Positions 8,941 to 16,056 of a stretch of DNA of 26,810 nt are shown in pieces. The notes under the pieces are model-generated. The model searched no databases. It saw only the letters and a list, made by a program, of their open reading frames with translations, and had not been told where the DNA came from. The DNA comes from DATLOJ01 sp035536315. Lineage in GTDB: Bacteria; Actinomycetota; CADDZG01; JAHWKV01. Position 1 is the first letter of the stretch. Each line of letters begins with the position of its first letter. The stretch is from positions 1 to 26,810 of the forward strand of contig DATLOJ010000114.1 of the NCBI GenBank assembly GCA_035536315.1, written 5' to 3'. A program made the translations under genes and the position numbers.

Positions 8941-10589
8941 TGACTCAACCCTTCGGCGAAGACCCCCGCTGGTTCCAAAGAGCAGTCTTCTACGAGGTCG
9001 CCGTCCGCGGTTTCTACGACAGAAACAACGACGGTACTGGCGATCTCAAAGGGCTCGTGGAGAAGCTCGATTACCTGGAATGGCTTGGAGTGGACTGCCT
9101 CTGGCTCCTGCCCTTTTATCAGTCGCCGCTGCGCGACGGCGGGTACGACATCAGTGACTTCTTCAGCGTCCAGCCGGAGCACGGAAATCTTGCCGATGCT
9201 GTTGAGCTGTTGGACGAAGCTCATAAGCGCGGGATCAGAATCATTGCCGACATGGTGGTCAACCACACCAGCGATGCGCACCCATGGTTCCAGGAGTCAC
9301 GTTCCTCGAGAGAAGGGCCGAAGGCGGATTGGTATGTGTGGAGCGATGAGGATCAAAGGTGGTCCGATGCGCGGATCATCTTCGTTGACACCGAAAAGTC
9401 CAACTGGACTTGGGATCAGACGAGGGGGCAGTACTACTGGCATCGGTTCTTCTCCCACCAGCCCGACCTCAACTACGAGAACCCTGAGGTGCAAGAAGCG
9501 ATGCTGGGAGTCGTTCGCTTCTGGCTGGACATCGGTCTCGACGGATACCGTCTGGACGCAGTGCCATACCTCTACGAGCGTGACGGAACCATTTGCGAAA
9601 ACCTTCCCGAGACCCACGAGTACTTGAAGCGCATCCGAAAGGAAGTCGATGCGCTCTACCCCGGACGAGTCCTTCTGGCCGAAGCGAATCAGTGGCCGAG
9701 TGACGTGGTCGACTACTTCGGCGACGGAGACGAATGCCACATGTGCTTCAACTTCCCATTGATGCCTCGCATGTTCATGGCCTTGCGAAGGGAACAGCGG
9801 TACCCGATCACGGAAATACTCGCCCAAACGCCAGAGATTCCGGAGGGGACTCAGTGGGGCATTTTCCTGCGTAACCACGACGAGCTGACCCTTGAGATGG
9901 TCACCGATGAGGAACGTGACTACATGTATGCGGAGTACGCGAAAGATCCGCTCATGAAGGTCAACATCGGGATTCGAAGAAGGCTCGCGCCCTTGCTCGA
10001 AAACAACAGGCGTACGATCGAGCTCTTTCACGCCATGCTCTTCAGCCTTCCGGGGAGCCCGATCCTTTACTACGGCGACGAGATCGGTATGGGGGACAAC
10101 ATATTCCTCGGCGACAGAGACGGCGTGAGGACGCCAATGCAGTGGACCCCAGACAGGAATGCAGGATTTTCGGGGACGGACTTCGCGCGGCTGTTCCTTC
10201 CCCCTTCGATGGATCCCGTTTACGGATACCAGGCAGTCAATGTGGAATCAAGCCTTCGTGATCCCAGCTCCCTCCTGCACTGGGTCCAGCGCATGATCGC
10301 CATCAGGAAGCAGCATCCTGTCTTCGGGGTTGGAACGTTCGAAGTGCTGTCGGCTGAGAACCCCTCCGTCCTTGCATATATGAGGCAGTTCGAGGACGAC
10401 ATCGTGCTGTGTGTTAACAACCTCAGCCGGTTTCCGCAGCCGGTTGAGCTGTCACTGGCGAAGTTTCAGGGAAAGACGCCGATTGAGCTGACGGGGAAGA
10501 TTCCTTTCCCGCCCATCGGTGAGCTTCCGTACCTTCTGACGTTGGGCGAGCACGGCTTTTACTGGTTCCAGCTGGTGGACTCGCAATGA
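8940..10589 (+). CDS. treS: Maltose alpha-D-glucosyltransferase (trehalose synthase), GH13_16
   Basis: Interconverts trehalose and maltose (EC 5.4.99.16), feeding maltose to Mak and GlgE. Length is 549 residues with no fused kinase domain. GH13 regions in order: MVVNHTSDAHPWF, nucleophile D206 in GYRLDAVPYLYE, acid/base E248 in LLAEANQWP (42 residues later, the same spacing as D230/E272 of mycobacterial TreS), stabilising D314 in LRNHDEL, and RTPMQWTPDRNAGFS. WFQRAVFYEVAVRGFYD at the N-terminus is the usual family start. The ATG at 8940 overlaps the glgE stop (TGATG), so no separate ribosome-binding site is needed. The frame extends upstream into glgE, but that part is unrelated sequence. Its stop overlaps the mak start (ATGA). 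Confidence 0.96.
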   Translation: MTQPFGEDPRWFQRAVFYEVAVRGFYDRNNDGTGDLKGLVEKLDYLEWLGVDCLWLLPFYQSPLRDGGYDISDFFSVQPEHGNLADAVELLDEAHKRGIRIIADMVVNHTSDAHPWFQESRSSREGPKADWYVWSDEDQRWSDARIIFVDTEKSNWTWDQTRGQYYWHRFFSHQPDLNYENPEVQEAMLGVVRFWLDIGLDGYRLDAVPYLYERDGTICENLPETHEYLKRIRKEVDALYPGRVLLAEANQWPSDVVDYFGDGDECHMCFNFPLMPRMFMALRREQRYPITEILAQTPEIPEGTQWGIFLRNHDELTLEMVTDEERDYMYAEYAKDPLMKVNIGIRRRLAPLLENNRRTIELFHAMLFSLPGSPILYYGDEIGMGDNIFLGDRDGVRTPMQWTPDRNAGFSGTDFARLFLPPSMDPVYGYQAVNVESSLRDPSSLLHWVQRMIAIRKQHPVFGVGTFEVLSAENPSVLAYMRQFEDDIVLCVNNLSRFPQPVELSLAKFQGKTPIELTGKIPFPPIGELPYLLTLGEHGFYWFQLVDSQ

Positions 10590-11902
10590 TTCCGCACGAT
10601 TCGCTCGTCGAGGCCCTTTCCCGATTCCTGCCCGAGCAACGATGGTTCGGTGCCAAGGATCAAACAGTCACCGAGGTGCTGGTCGAAAAAACGGAGGTGT
10701 TGTTCGGCGAGTTTCCGGTGCTCATTCGAGTTGAGGCAGAGGTGGTACTTCAGGACAACAGCGCCGACAGGTATCACGTCCTCATTGGCCTCCGTCAGCC
10801 CGGAGATCCGGCCATCTTCCTGGAGGGAAAGGCGGAAGCAGTCCTTGGAGAGTTCGCAACCGACCTTGGTCCTGCATACGGTTACGACGCCCTTCGCGAT
10901 CCCGAGCTTGCTCTCAAACTCTTCGAGCTAATCGCCCCCGATCTGGGGCAGCCCGAAAGGGTGCGCGCCGTTGCCGCCGAACAAACCAACTCATCGATGA
11001 TCTATGACGACAAGTACATCCTGAAAGTCTTCCGCCGGCTTGCCGACCCGAACATCGACATCGAAGTCACGGGGGCCTTGTGGTCCATCGGCTTCCACCA
11101 TGTTGCTCAGCCGCTCGCAAGCTGGAACAGCGGAGAGTCGGACCTGGCTATGCTGCAGCCGTTCCTTGCCGGTGGCACCGAGGGGTGGGCCCTCGCGCTG
11201 ACATCCCTTCGTGATCATTACGACACCGCAGGAGATCCCGCTGAAGCGGGGGGCGATTTCGCCGCCGAGGCTGAACGACTTGGAGAGGTAACGGCTGAGA
11301 TGCATCTGGCTCTCGCCTCGGCGCTGGGTACCAGCAAGGGGGACGTCCATAGCTGGGTCAGGCTGATGCATGAGCAGCTCGACCGCATGAATCACCCGGA
11401 GGTGGACTTTGAGCGTGCCCGAAAAGTCTTCGATCTCGCGGCGGAAGTGGAGACTTCTGGTCCCGCGCTGCGAATCCACGGTGACTACCACCTTGGTCAG
11501 GTAATGAGAACGGACAAGGGCTGGTACGTGCTCGATTTCGAAGGCGAACCGGCACGAACGATCGAGGAGAGGCGGATGCCGTCGTCTCCCCTGCGCGATG
11601 TGGCCGGCATGCTGCGATCGTTTCAATACGCTGCCATGGCGGCCATGCAAGTGAGTCAGGACCAGCCAATCGAGCTTGCAGAGTCATGGGAATCGCGCAA
11701 CCGGCAGGCGTTTCTGGACGGATACGTTGCGATAGCCCACCCCGGCCAGATTCTCCCGGCAGATCTCCCTTCGCTCGATCTCCTGGTGAAGGCGTTCGAG
11801 CTCGACAAAGCCATTTACGAGCTCGGGTACGAGATGGCGCACCGCCCTGCCTGGACCGCCATTCCGCTCGCAGCCATCGAGCGGATCCTCTCGCAAGCCT
11901 GA
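10586..11902 (+). CDS. mak: Maltokinase (Pep2 type)
   Basis: ATP-dependent phosphorylation of maltose to maltose 1-phosphate (EC 2.7.1.175), the substrate of GlgE. The 438-residue protein has the N-terminal maltokinase cap (LPEQRWFGAKDQ) and an aminoglycoside-phosphotransferase-like kinase fold. The phosphate-binding segment TNSSMIYDDKYILKVFRRL contains the ATP-contacting lysine. The catalytic loop is RIHGDYHLGQ with D300, and the metal-binding motif is VLDFEGEP with D317. The ATG overlaps the treS stop by 4 nt. In many actinobacteria glgB follows mak; here the next gene is a DNA repair polymerase. Confidence 0.94.
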   Translation: MIPHDSLVEALSRFLPEQRWFGAKDQTVTEVLVEKTEVLFGEFPVLIRVEAEVVLQDNSADRYHVLIGLRQPGDPAIFLEGKAEAVLGEFATDLGPAYGYDALRDPELALKLFELIAPDLGQPERVRAVAAEQTNSSMIYDDKYILKVFRRLADPNIDIEVTGALWSIGFHHVAQPLASWNSGESDLAMLQPFLAGGTEGWALALTSLRDHYDTAGDPAEAGGDFAAEAERLGEVTAEMHLALASALGTSKGDVHSWVRLMHEQLDRMNHPEVDFERARKVFDLAAEVETSGPALRIHGDYHLGQVMRTDKGWYVLDFEGEPARTIEERRMPSSPLRDVAGMLRSFQYAAMAAMQVSQDQPIELAESWESRNRQAFLDGYVAIAHPGQILPADLPSLDLLVKAFELDKAIYELGYEMAHRPAWTAIPLAAIERILSQA

Positions 11903-11925
11903 TGGTGCATTACTAGGCCCATCCT

Positions 11926-12933
11926 TTGCCAAAAGAGCAGGAGGTCCTGGAAGTCGGGGGCCGGGAGGTGGTTGTAACCAATCCCAGCAAAGTTTTCTTT
12001 CCCGAGCTTGGGATCACCAAGCTCGACCTCGTCAACTACTACATGTCGGTTTCGGAGGGCGCGATCCGCGGGTGCTTCGACAGGCCCACGACTCTGAAGC
12101 GTTACCCAAATGGGATTGAAGGCGACTTCTTCTTTCAAAAGCGCGTACCGCAGAAGAGGCCGGAGTGGCTCAACACAGCGGTCGTGACATTTCCGAGTGG
12201 GCGAACTGCCGAATTCCTAACGATTCGCGACCAGGCGCAACTGGCGTGGGCGATCAACCTGGGATGCATCGACCTGAATCCCTGGCCCGTGAGAAGCACG
12301 GACCTGGATCGCCCCGATGAGCTACGCGTCGATCTGGACCCAACGCCGGAAATTCCTTTTGCCAATGTTCGTGCAGTTGCCCTGGAGGTTCGTGATGTCC
12401 TCGAAGAGCATGGCCTTGTCGGGTACCCGAAGACCTCCGGCTCGCGCGGGATCCACATAAACGTTCGAATCGAGCCGAAGTGGGAGTTCACCGAGGTGAG
12501 GCGTGCGGCCCTTGCGCTCGCGCGCGAAGTTGAACGAAGAGATCCGGGGCGAGCGACCACCGCGTGGTGGAAGGAAGAACGGGTGGGCGTGTTCCTCGAC
12601 TACAACCAGAACGCGCGAGACCGCACAGTCGCGTCGGCATATTCGGTGAGGCCCGTCCTCGACGGCCGCGTTTCATGCCCGATCAACTGGGACGAAGTTG
12701 CAGACGTTGAACCCGCAGATCTGACGATGAAAACAGTCCCGGCCCGCTTCGCGGAGCAAGGCGACGCATCGGAATCAATCGACAAAACAGCAGGCACCCT
12801 CGATGCCCTCCTGGACCTAGCCGCCCGAGACGCAGCCGGAGGCCTGGGAGACGCCCCCTGGCCCCCGCACTTCCCGAAACAAAAAGACGAAGCCCCCCGA
12901 GTGAGGCCGTCGAGAGCTCGCAAACGGCCCTAG
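11926..12933 (+). CDS. Stand-alone LigD-type polymerase/primase (NHEJ)
   Basis: Archaeo-eukaryotic primase-fold polymerase corresponding to the polymerase domain of LigD, which fills and extends ends in bacterial non-homologous end joining, preferring ribonucleotides. Visible family blocks: VVVTNPSKVFFPELGITKLD, FFFQKRVP, the metal-binding DxD D136/D138 in LRVDLDPTP, KTSGSRGIHI, and the third aspartate D225 in GVFLDYNQNARDRT. The spacing matches D137/D139/D227 of mycobacterial LigD. The 335-residue length has no room for nuclease or ligase domains. Start is TTG at 11926; a weak TAGG is the only ribosome-binding sequence, and the conserved N-terminus leaves no later choice. It lies 23 nt after mak, so it may share that transcript. 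No Ku gene is in the window. Confidence 0.93.
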   Translation: MPKEQEVLEVGGREVVVTNPSKVFFPELGITKLDLVNYYMSVSEGAIRGCFDRPTTLKRYPNGIEGDFFFQKRVPQKRPEWLNTAVVTFPSGRTAEFLTIRDQAQLAWAINLGCIDLNPWPVRSTDLDRPDELRVDLDPTPEIPFANVRAVALEVRDVLEEHGLVGYPKTSGSRGIHINVRIEPKWEFTEVRRAALALAREVERRDPGRATTAWWKEERVGVFLDYNQNARDRTVASAYSVRPVLDGRVSCPINWDEVADVEPADLTMKTVPARFAEQGDASESIDKTAGTLDALLDLAARDAAGGLGDAPWPPHFPKQKDEAPRVRPSRARKRP

Positions 12934-13112
12934 CTAGTACCGGGCCCGTCGGGGGGCGGAGCTCAGCCCGTTAGCTCTACCCTGGCGGTTCTGCGCTCGG
13001 GCCGCCGATGTGTGCGGCGACTAGGTACGCGCAGAGTCGCTCCCGGTCTGCCTCCACCCCCCTCCTACTCCCGAAACTGGTCCTCTTGGTTAACGTAAGG
13101 CGGGGGGAGGGC
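12934..13112. other. Convergent intergenic region with hairpins
   Basis: A 179-bp gap between the converging polymerase and ligase genes. It holds two small inverted repeats (GAGCT at 12959-12963 with AGCTC at 12973-12977; GGCGG at 12984-12988 with CCGCC at 13002-13006) and a 7-bp stem, AGGGCTC/GAGCCCT, at 13108-13124 that spans the ligase stop codon. None is followed by a T-run. They may end transcription from both sides, but this is weak. I see no gene and no convincing tRNA. Confidence 0.35.
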
Positions 13113-14135
13113 TCAGAGAGCCCTGATCTTCTCCAGGGAAAAAGGTTTTGGCGGTTCTAGCTGTTCGAAGGTGCAGTCTTTCGGGGCCTTGTCGGGCCTC
13201 CATCTCAGGAAGCGGGCCGCGTGGCGGAAACGTTCGCCTTGCAGGTGGTCGAAGTTGACTTCGCACACGAGCGTTGGTTCCATCGAGACCCAGGCTGTCT
13301 GGGCTTCGTTGGCCCACCTGCTCGGACCCCCAGGCGTCCGTCCCATCCCGAAGCTTTCCTTGTCGCGCATGGGTTCGAACTGCTTTAGCAGGTCGCGTCT
13401 CTCGGCGGCCTTGAATGAAGAGGTGTGGCCGACGTAGTGAAGCGTTTCGTCGCGATAAAGACCCAACAGCAAGGAGCCGACTCCGTCGCCGGTTTTTGCC
13501 ATTCGAAACCCGCCAACGATGCAGTCGGCAGTTCTCAAGTGCTTGATCTTGGCCATGACTCGCTCACCGGGCAGGTAGTGCTGGTCGAACAACTTGGCTA
13601 CGACGCCGTCGAGACCCGCGCCTTCGAACTGATCAAACCACCGTCTCGCTTCTGCTACATCGGAGGTGTGCGGCGTCAAGAGCGTTTTCGATTCCTGATC
13701 CACACATTTCTCCAGACGCTTCCGGCGATCGTCGAGCCGGGCCTGCATCAGGATGTCCTTGCCTTCCGCAAGAACATCGAAAGCAACGAAGTGCGCGGGG
13801 ATTTCAGCGGCCAGCATGTCGACGCGCGACTTGGCCGGGTGAATGCGCAGTAGCAGGGCCTCGAAGTCGAGCCCCTTGGGGCCGGCAATGACGATCTCTC
13901 CGTCAATGACGCATCGCTTCGGCAGCGATTTGATCAGCTGGGGCTCCAGCTCTGGGAAGTACCGATTGAGTGGCCTCAGCTTGCGGCTTTGAATGAATAT
14001 GTCGTTGCCATCCTTGAACACCAGGGCCCTGAAGCCATCCCACTTGGGTTCATACCTCCACTCAATTCCCTCGGGAATTCCGTCGCGCAGCTTTGCGAGC
14101 ATCGGCTCGATCGGGGGCTCCAGCGGGTAGGTCAT
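13113..14135 (-). CDS. ligC: ATP-dependent DNA ligase, LigC type
   Basis: Seals nicks using ATP (EC 6.5.1.1); LigC enzymes act as backup ligases in end joining and excision repair. Length is 340 residues. The nucleotidyltransferase domain starts EPPIEPMLAKL, with the adenylated lysine K31 in motif I YEPKWDGFR, motif III-like VIDGEIVIAG, HFVAFDVLAEG, motif IV GLDGVVAKL and motif V MAKIKHLRTADC. The OB-fold follows, with VGSLLLGLYR and motif VI-like HAARFLRWRPDK. There is no nuclease or polymerase domain. Start ATG at 14135 fits the family N-terminus. Convergent with the LigD-type polymerase gene, so the two end-joining functions are separate genes in different transcripts; divergent from the selenoperoxiredoxin with about 53 bp between. 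Confidence 0.93.
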   Translation of the reverse strand: MTYPLEPPIEPMLAKLRDGIPEGIEWRYEPKWDGFRALVFKDGNDIFIQSRKLRPLNRYFPELEPQLIKSLPKRCVIDGEIVIAGPKGLDFEALLLRIHPAKSRVDMLAAEIPAHFVAFDVLAEGKDILMQARLDDRRKRLEKCVDQESKTLLTPHTSDVAEARRWFDQFEGAGLDGVVAKLFDQHYLPGERVMAKIKHLRTADCIVGGFRMAKTGDGVGSLLLGLYRDETLHYVGHTSSFKAAERRDLLKQFEPMRDKESFGMGRTPGGPSRWANEAQTAWVSMEPTLVCEVNFDHLQGERFRHAARFLRWRPDKAPKDCTFEQLEPPKPFSLEKIRAL

Positions 14136-14188
14136 ACTTCGCGATTAAATAACCTCAGAGTCATCCCGTAGACAAAGCGAGGAAGCAA

Positions 14189-14659
14189 TTGCTCGAAGTC
14201 GGTTCTGAAGCGCCGGATTTCTCCGTAGAGGACGAGGCCGGAAACCCGGTCACTTTGAGCGATTTGCGTGGCAAATGGATCGTGCTTTGGTGGTTCCCCA
14301 TAGCGTCGAGCGCAGGCTGAACGCGTGAGGGCCGGGGGTTCCGTGATCGAATCCCAGACTTCGAAAGACTCGGCGTCGTAATCCTGGGCGCCTCCTTCGA
14401 CAACCAGGAGGCAAATGCGAAGTTCCGGAAAAACGAAGGGTTTCCTTTCCGGCTTTTGTGCGATGTCGACAAGAAAGTCGGCGAGGCGTACCACGCAGGA
14501 TTGCTCGGAGGACTATCGCCGATACCTCGGCGGATCACCTATGTGATCGACCCGGATGGAAAGATCGCGAAGTCTTACAAGGTCAAAGACATAATCGGCC
14601 ATCCGGGTGAAGTCGTAGAGGACATCGAGCAGCTGATGAAGGAGCGCGACTCGAGCTGA
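14189..14659 (+). CDS. Selenocysteine-containing peroxiredoxin (TGA at 14318-14320 read as Sec44)
   Basis: Thiol- (here selenol-) dependent peroxidase of the AhpC/TSA-Redoxin family, BCP/PrxQ-like, cytoplasmic, reducing hydroperoxides. Read through the in-frame TGA, it is a complete 156-residue protein: EVGSEAPDFSVEDEAGN, LSDLRGKWIVLWWFP, the active site PIASSAG-Sec-TREGRGFRD, LGVVILGASFD, FPFRLLCDVDKKVGEAY, YVIDPDGKIAKSYKV. The TGA falls exactly at the peroxidatic cysteine of Pxxx(T/S)xxC: P37, S41, U44. The only cysteine left is C91, so no standard resolving cysteine is evident. Start is TTG at 14189, with GAGGAAG at 14179-14185 and an in-frame stop at 14150 excluding earlier starts. A hairpin fitting a bacterial SECIS follows the TGA, and a terminator follows the gene. 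The alternative is a nonsense-mutated pseudogene or base error; the intact 3' half and the exact position argue against it. Confidence 0.85.
14335..14355 (+). promoter_or_regulatory. Candidate bacterial SECIS element
   Basis: Just downstream of the in-frame TGA, GGGGTTC (14335-14341) pairs with GAATCCC (14349-14355), seven pairs with one G-U, closing a 7-nt loop CGTGATC. The loop starts 21 nt after the TGA and has a G in its second position; published bacterial SECIS criteria (loop 16-37 nt after UGA, a G in the first two loop positions) are met. A lower helix of GAGG 14327-14330 with CTTC 14359-14362 may extend it. It would recruit SelB with Sec-tRNA to the UGA. The structure was folded by eye. 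Confidence 0.65.
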
Positions 14660-14691
14660 GCCCAGTGGGTCCCCAACCCTCTCGTTACGCG

Positions 14692-14724
14692 AAAAAGCCG
14701 CCCCTGCGGGCGGCCTTTTCTTTT
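14692..14724. terminator. Bidirectional intrinsic terminator
   Basis: GCCGCCC (14697-14703) and GGGCGGC (14708-14714) form a 7-bp GC stem with a CTGC loop. It is preceded by AAAAA and followed by TTTTCTTTT, so a U-tract is present on both strands. It lies between the ends of the converging peroxiredoxin gene and the small membrane protein gene and can terminate both. Confidence 0.88.
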
Positions 14725-14733
14725 AGTACCGAG

Positions 14734-15036
14734 CTAAATCGAAGGTTCTGGAGTCGGTTCAGGAATCTTTACATCAGCCTTGCCATTGTCGACCGCGTGA
14801 AGTGGGTCTGACTTCTGTTTGCCGAACAGCTTTTGCCTTCTCGACTCACCAAGGACCGGGTCGGTCAGCCACCGGACGACGCCAATCGCCGATCCGATAA
14901 CGAGCGTGCCCGTTACGAGTGAAAGGACCTTCGCTCTGCGCTGTTTCTTCCTCCCGCGGCTTTTTATCTTGCTTGCAAGAGTCGCGGCACCCGCCAAGAT
15001 CACGGGCTTGCTCTTCAAAATCTTTCGAATGGACAT
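14734..15036 (-). CDS. Small basic protein with one predicted membrane segment
   Basis: Not recognised; 100 residues. The N-terminal 35 residues are strongly basic (SIRKILKSKP, IKSRGRKKQRRAK) with a short hydrophobic stretch, followed by a likely transmembrane helix at about 36-56 (VLSLVTGTLVIGSAIGVVRWL). The hydrophilic tail ends in a proline-rich EPTPEPSI. The start ATG has AAAGGGGG 6 nt upstream (reverse strand 15050-15043). A sigma-B-like promoter lies just upstream (15079-15103), suggesting a general-stress protein, in line with the neighbouring TraR/DksA, SRPBCC and peroxiredoxin genes. Membrane location is inferred from hydrophobicity. Confidence 0.75.
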   Translation of the reverse strand: MSIRKILKSKPVILAGAATLASKIKSRGRKKQRRAKVLSLVTGTLVIGSAIGVVRWLTDPVLGESRRQKLFGKQKSDPLHAVDNGKADVKIPEPTPEPSI

Positions 15037-15078
15037 GATTGGCCCCCTTTGAGGACGACGAATCTAACTCCTATGTGG

Positions 15079-15103
15079 ATACCCGACCCCTCGGTCATGA
15101 AAC
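15079..15103 (-). promoter_or_regulatory. Sigma-B/sigma-F-like promoter of the small membrane protein gene
   Basis: Reading the reverse strand, GTTT (15103-15100) and GGGTAT (15084-15079) are separated by 15 nt, matching the GTTT-N14-16-GGGTAT consensus of general-stress sigma factors of the sigma-B/F family. The predicted start would be near 15072, leaving a leader of about 36 nt with a good ribosome-binding site before the ATG at 15036. I saw no other clear match in the window. Confidence 0.6.
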
Positions 15104-15181
15104 CACAATCAAGTGAACTCGGCGCCAATATTTTCGCGACCTCCTGCCCGTTGGGGGGAACCGGATTAGCCGGGGTTGGGG

Positions 15182-15571
15182 ATGGGTACCTCACGGCAGA
15201 TGGATATGGATGCGGCCCGAAAGGCCCTCGAGGAAGAGAAGACGCGACTCGAGAGTTTGCGCGCGACAGTCGAGACGACGAGCGGCGAGCTGAATCGTGA
15301 CGCCGCGTTGGATGTGTCATCCGTAGACCAGCACCCCGCCGACCTGGGTACCGAGACCTTTGAGCGCACCAAGGACCTGGCGATTCTGGAGACTATGGAT
15401 ATGCAGCTTCAGGACATCACACATGCCTTCAAGAGAATCGACGACGGAACCTACGGCACTTGCGAATCCTGCGGGGAGCCGATTGGGGAGGAGCGCCTGA
15501 AGGCAATGCCGGCGGCACGCTTTTGCATCAAGGACCAGGCAGCAACCGAGAAGCGAGCTAGGGCCGATTAG
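15182..15571 (+). CDS. TraR/DksA-family zinc-finger protein
   Basis: Small protein of 129 residues with an N-terminal helical region rich in E/K/R (coiled-coil-like, residues 8-35), a conserved middle (ADLGTETFERTKDLAIL, then AFKRIDDGTYGTC) and a C-terminal zinc-finger-like motif. Family members bind RNA polymerase through the secondary channel or have unknown roles; actinobacterial members are poorly understood. The finger is C94-x2-C97 ... C115-x2-D118: the last position of the usual four-cysteine site is aspartate. ATG at 15182 is chosen; an in-frame TTG lies at 15176 and ATGs at 15200 and 15206, and no strong ribosome-binding site separates them. It is followed after 22 nt by the SRPBCC gene, probably one transcript. 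Confidence 0.88.
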   Translation: MGTSRQMDMDAARKALEEEKTRLESLRATVETTSGELNRDAALDVSSVDQHPADLGTETFERTKDLAILETMDMQLQDITHAFKRIDDGTYGTCESCGEPIGEERLKAMPAARFCIKDQAATEKRARAD

Positions 15572-15593
15572 GCCCTCTTGAAAGGAGACACGT

Positions 15594-16055
15594 ATGGCAT
15601 CAGTTGAGAAGTCGGTTGAAGTGGATGTGCCCGTGAGCACGGCTTACAACCAGTGGACGCAGTTTGAGGAATTTCCCCGGTTCATGGAGGGAGTCGAGTC
15701 TGTCACCCAACTTGACGACACTCACATCAAGTGGGTTGCAGAGATCGCGGGCCAAAAACGCGAGTGGGAGTCAGAGATAACCGAGCAGATTCCGGACAAC
15801 CGAATTGCCTGGACGGCGCGGGAGGGTGCACAGAACTCCGGCGTTGTGACCTTCCACAGGATCGATGACAACAAGAGCAAGGTCATGCTGCAGCTCGAGT
15901 TCGATCCGGAGGGAATAGTCGAGCAGGTGGGGGACAAGCTGGGTCTTGTAGGCGTCAGGGCGTCGGGAGACCTGAAGAGGTTCAAAGAGTTCATCGAACA
16001 GCGCGGGACCGAAACCGGCGCGTGGAGAGGCGAGGTCGAGGCCCCCGGCTCGTAG
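15594..16055 (+). CDS. SRPBCC-family protein (polyketide cyclase/dehydrase type)
   Basis: A 153-residue START/Bet v 1-like fold of the polyketide cyclase/CoxG-like group. The pattern is a first strand VEKSVEVDVPVSTAYNQWTQ, helix FEEFPRFMEGVESVTQLDD, strands KWVAEIAGQKREWESEI, the IAWTAREGAQNSGVVTFHRI hairpin, and a C-terminal helix GDLKRFKEFIEQR. The fold binds hydrophobic ligands; this subgroup is common in actinobacteria and has no assigned reaction. The start ATG has AAAGGAG 6 nt upstream. It shares a probable transcript with the TraR/DksA-like gene. A generic family name is as far as the sequence allows. Confidence 0.87.
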   Translation: MASVEKSVEVDVPVSTAYNQWTQFEEFPRFMEGVESVTQLDDTHIKWVAEIAGQKREWESEITEQIPDNRIAWTAREGAQNSGVVTFHRIDDNKSKVMLQLEFDPEGIVEQVGDKLGLVGVRASGDLKRFKEFIEQRGTETGAWRGEVEAPGS

Positions 16056-16056
16056 C

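Noticed and set aside
10991..11650. 219-residue reverse-strand frame within mak (and 9297-10031 within treS)
   Set aside because: Shadow frames of mak and treS, both of which have complete catalytic motifs.
12951..13030. tRNA-like stretch with GGAGCTCAGCCCGTTAGCTC
   Set aside because: It recalls a D-arm, but no 7-bp acceptor stem, anticodon arm or GTTCGA-type T-arm can be drawn on either strand.
14335..14355. The sequence GGTTC...GAATCC could be taken for a tRNA T-arm
   Set aside because: No acceptor, D or anticodon arms surround it, and it lies inside the peroxiredoxin coding frame; the SECIS explanation fits better.
14456..14659. Independent 67-residue gene starting at TTG 14456
   Set aside because: It is the C-terminal part of the peroxiredoxin in the same frame; the family sequence continues upstream through the TGA.
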